Below, piece by piece: positions 63,961-64,000 of a stretch of DNA of 64,000 nt. The translations under genes were made by a program, and so were the position numbers. Below the pieces are notes generated by a model. It did no database searches. It was not told where the DNA came from and saw only the letters and a program-made list of their open reading frames with translations. Each line of letters opens with the position of its first letter. Within the stretch, counting starts at the first letter, position 1. Origin of the DNA: Plotosus lineatus (taxonomy: Eukaryota; Chordata; Actinopteri; Siluriformes; Plotosidae); NCBI GenBank assembly GCA_024760905.1, contig CM045734.1, positions 62,001 to 126,000 of the forward strand, given 5' to 3'.

Positions 63961-64000
63961 TCTTACTAACCCATAAATCTAAATATTTATTTCTATCAGG
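63961..64000. other. Unassigned end of window
   Basis: 40 bp of AT-rich sequence unlike the other ERV copy, so gag is interrupted here. Nothing else can be said. Confidence 0.4.

Overview
The window looks like a repeat-rich, probably heterochromatic or sex-linked-like stretch of a ray-finned fish genome. Evidence: spliced gene copies with GT-AG and GC-AG introns, tRNA-headed SINEs, RTE and CR1 LINEs, sushi-type and PNMA-gag Ty3/gypsy elements, a gamma/epsilon-like endogenous retrovirus with a proline tRNA primer site, hAT and Tigger-like DNA transposons, and a 148-bp satellite. No ordinary single-copy host gene is recognisable. The species cannot be named from sequence alone.

The backbone is a multi-copy spliced gene family present at least six times (192-4171 +; 20946-23844 -; 25780-26165 +; 31012-33357 +; 52267-56541 -; 59533-59872 +). 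It joins, over ten visible exons, a C2HC-type zinc finger, a tyrosine-recombinase (Crypton/YR-like) core and a C-terminal SET lysine-methyltransferase domain most like KMT5A. The copy at 52267-56541 is open through all ten exons. The copy at 192-4171 is broken by one inserted A. One intron carries an antisense PGRMC-like cytochrome-b5-domain exon. Blocks 25.8-33.4 kb and 52.3-59.5 kb are inverted paralogues of each other, and both also hold a SWIM/YqaJ-family first-exon fragment.

Layout: 0-4.2 kb YR-SET copy 1; 4.2-11.0 kb retrovirus copy on the minus strand, 3'-truncated inside integrase; 11.0-11.7 kb palindromic LTR scar and gypsy LTR fragment; 11.7-16.7 kb AT-rich tandem repeat carrying a full-length RTE LINE (12407-15561) and a truncated one; 16.9-20.2 kb 148-bp satellite with an 888-bp higher-order repeat; 20.9-23.9 kb YR-SET copy 3 split by a circularly permuted sushi-type gypsy; 24.4 kb composite SINE; 25.6-33.4 kb YR-SET copies and RTE LINE C; 33.4-37.1 kb CR1-like LINE headed by satellite-type monomers; 38.6-50.7 kb complete PNMA-gag gypsy with 1.1-kb LTRs, into which an RTE LINE and a SINE are nested; 52.3-59.5 kb YR-SET copy 4, PGRMC-like exon, Tigger-type MITE; 59.5-64 kb YR-SET exon, second retrovirus copy on the plus strand with a 2.5-kb hAT transposon nested just after its primer-binding site.

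Most coding sequence belongs to mobile elements and most is decayed by frameshifts or stops. The exceptions are YR-SET copy 4, the gypsy gag and the long RTE and CR1 reading frames. Nested insertions with clean target-site duplications give a relative chronology. The most novel items are the YR-SET fusion family, the repeated covarying hairpins in the retroviral leader, the gag-pol slippery site with its perfect downstream stem, the permuted single-LTR gypsy, and the satellite/CR1 monomer link.
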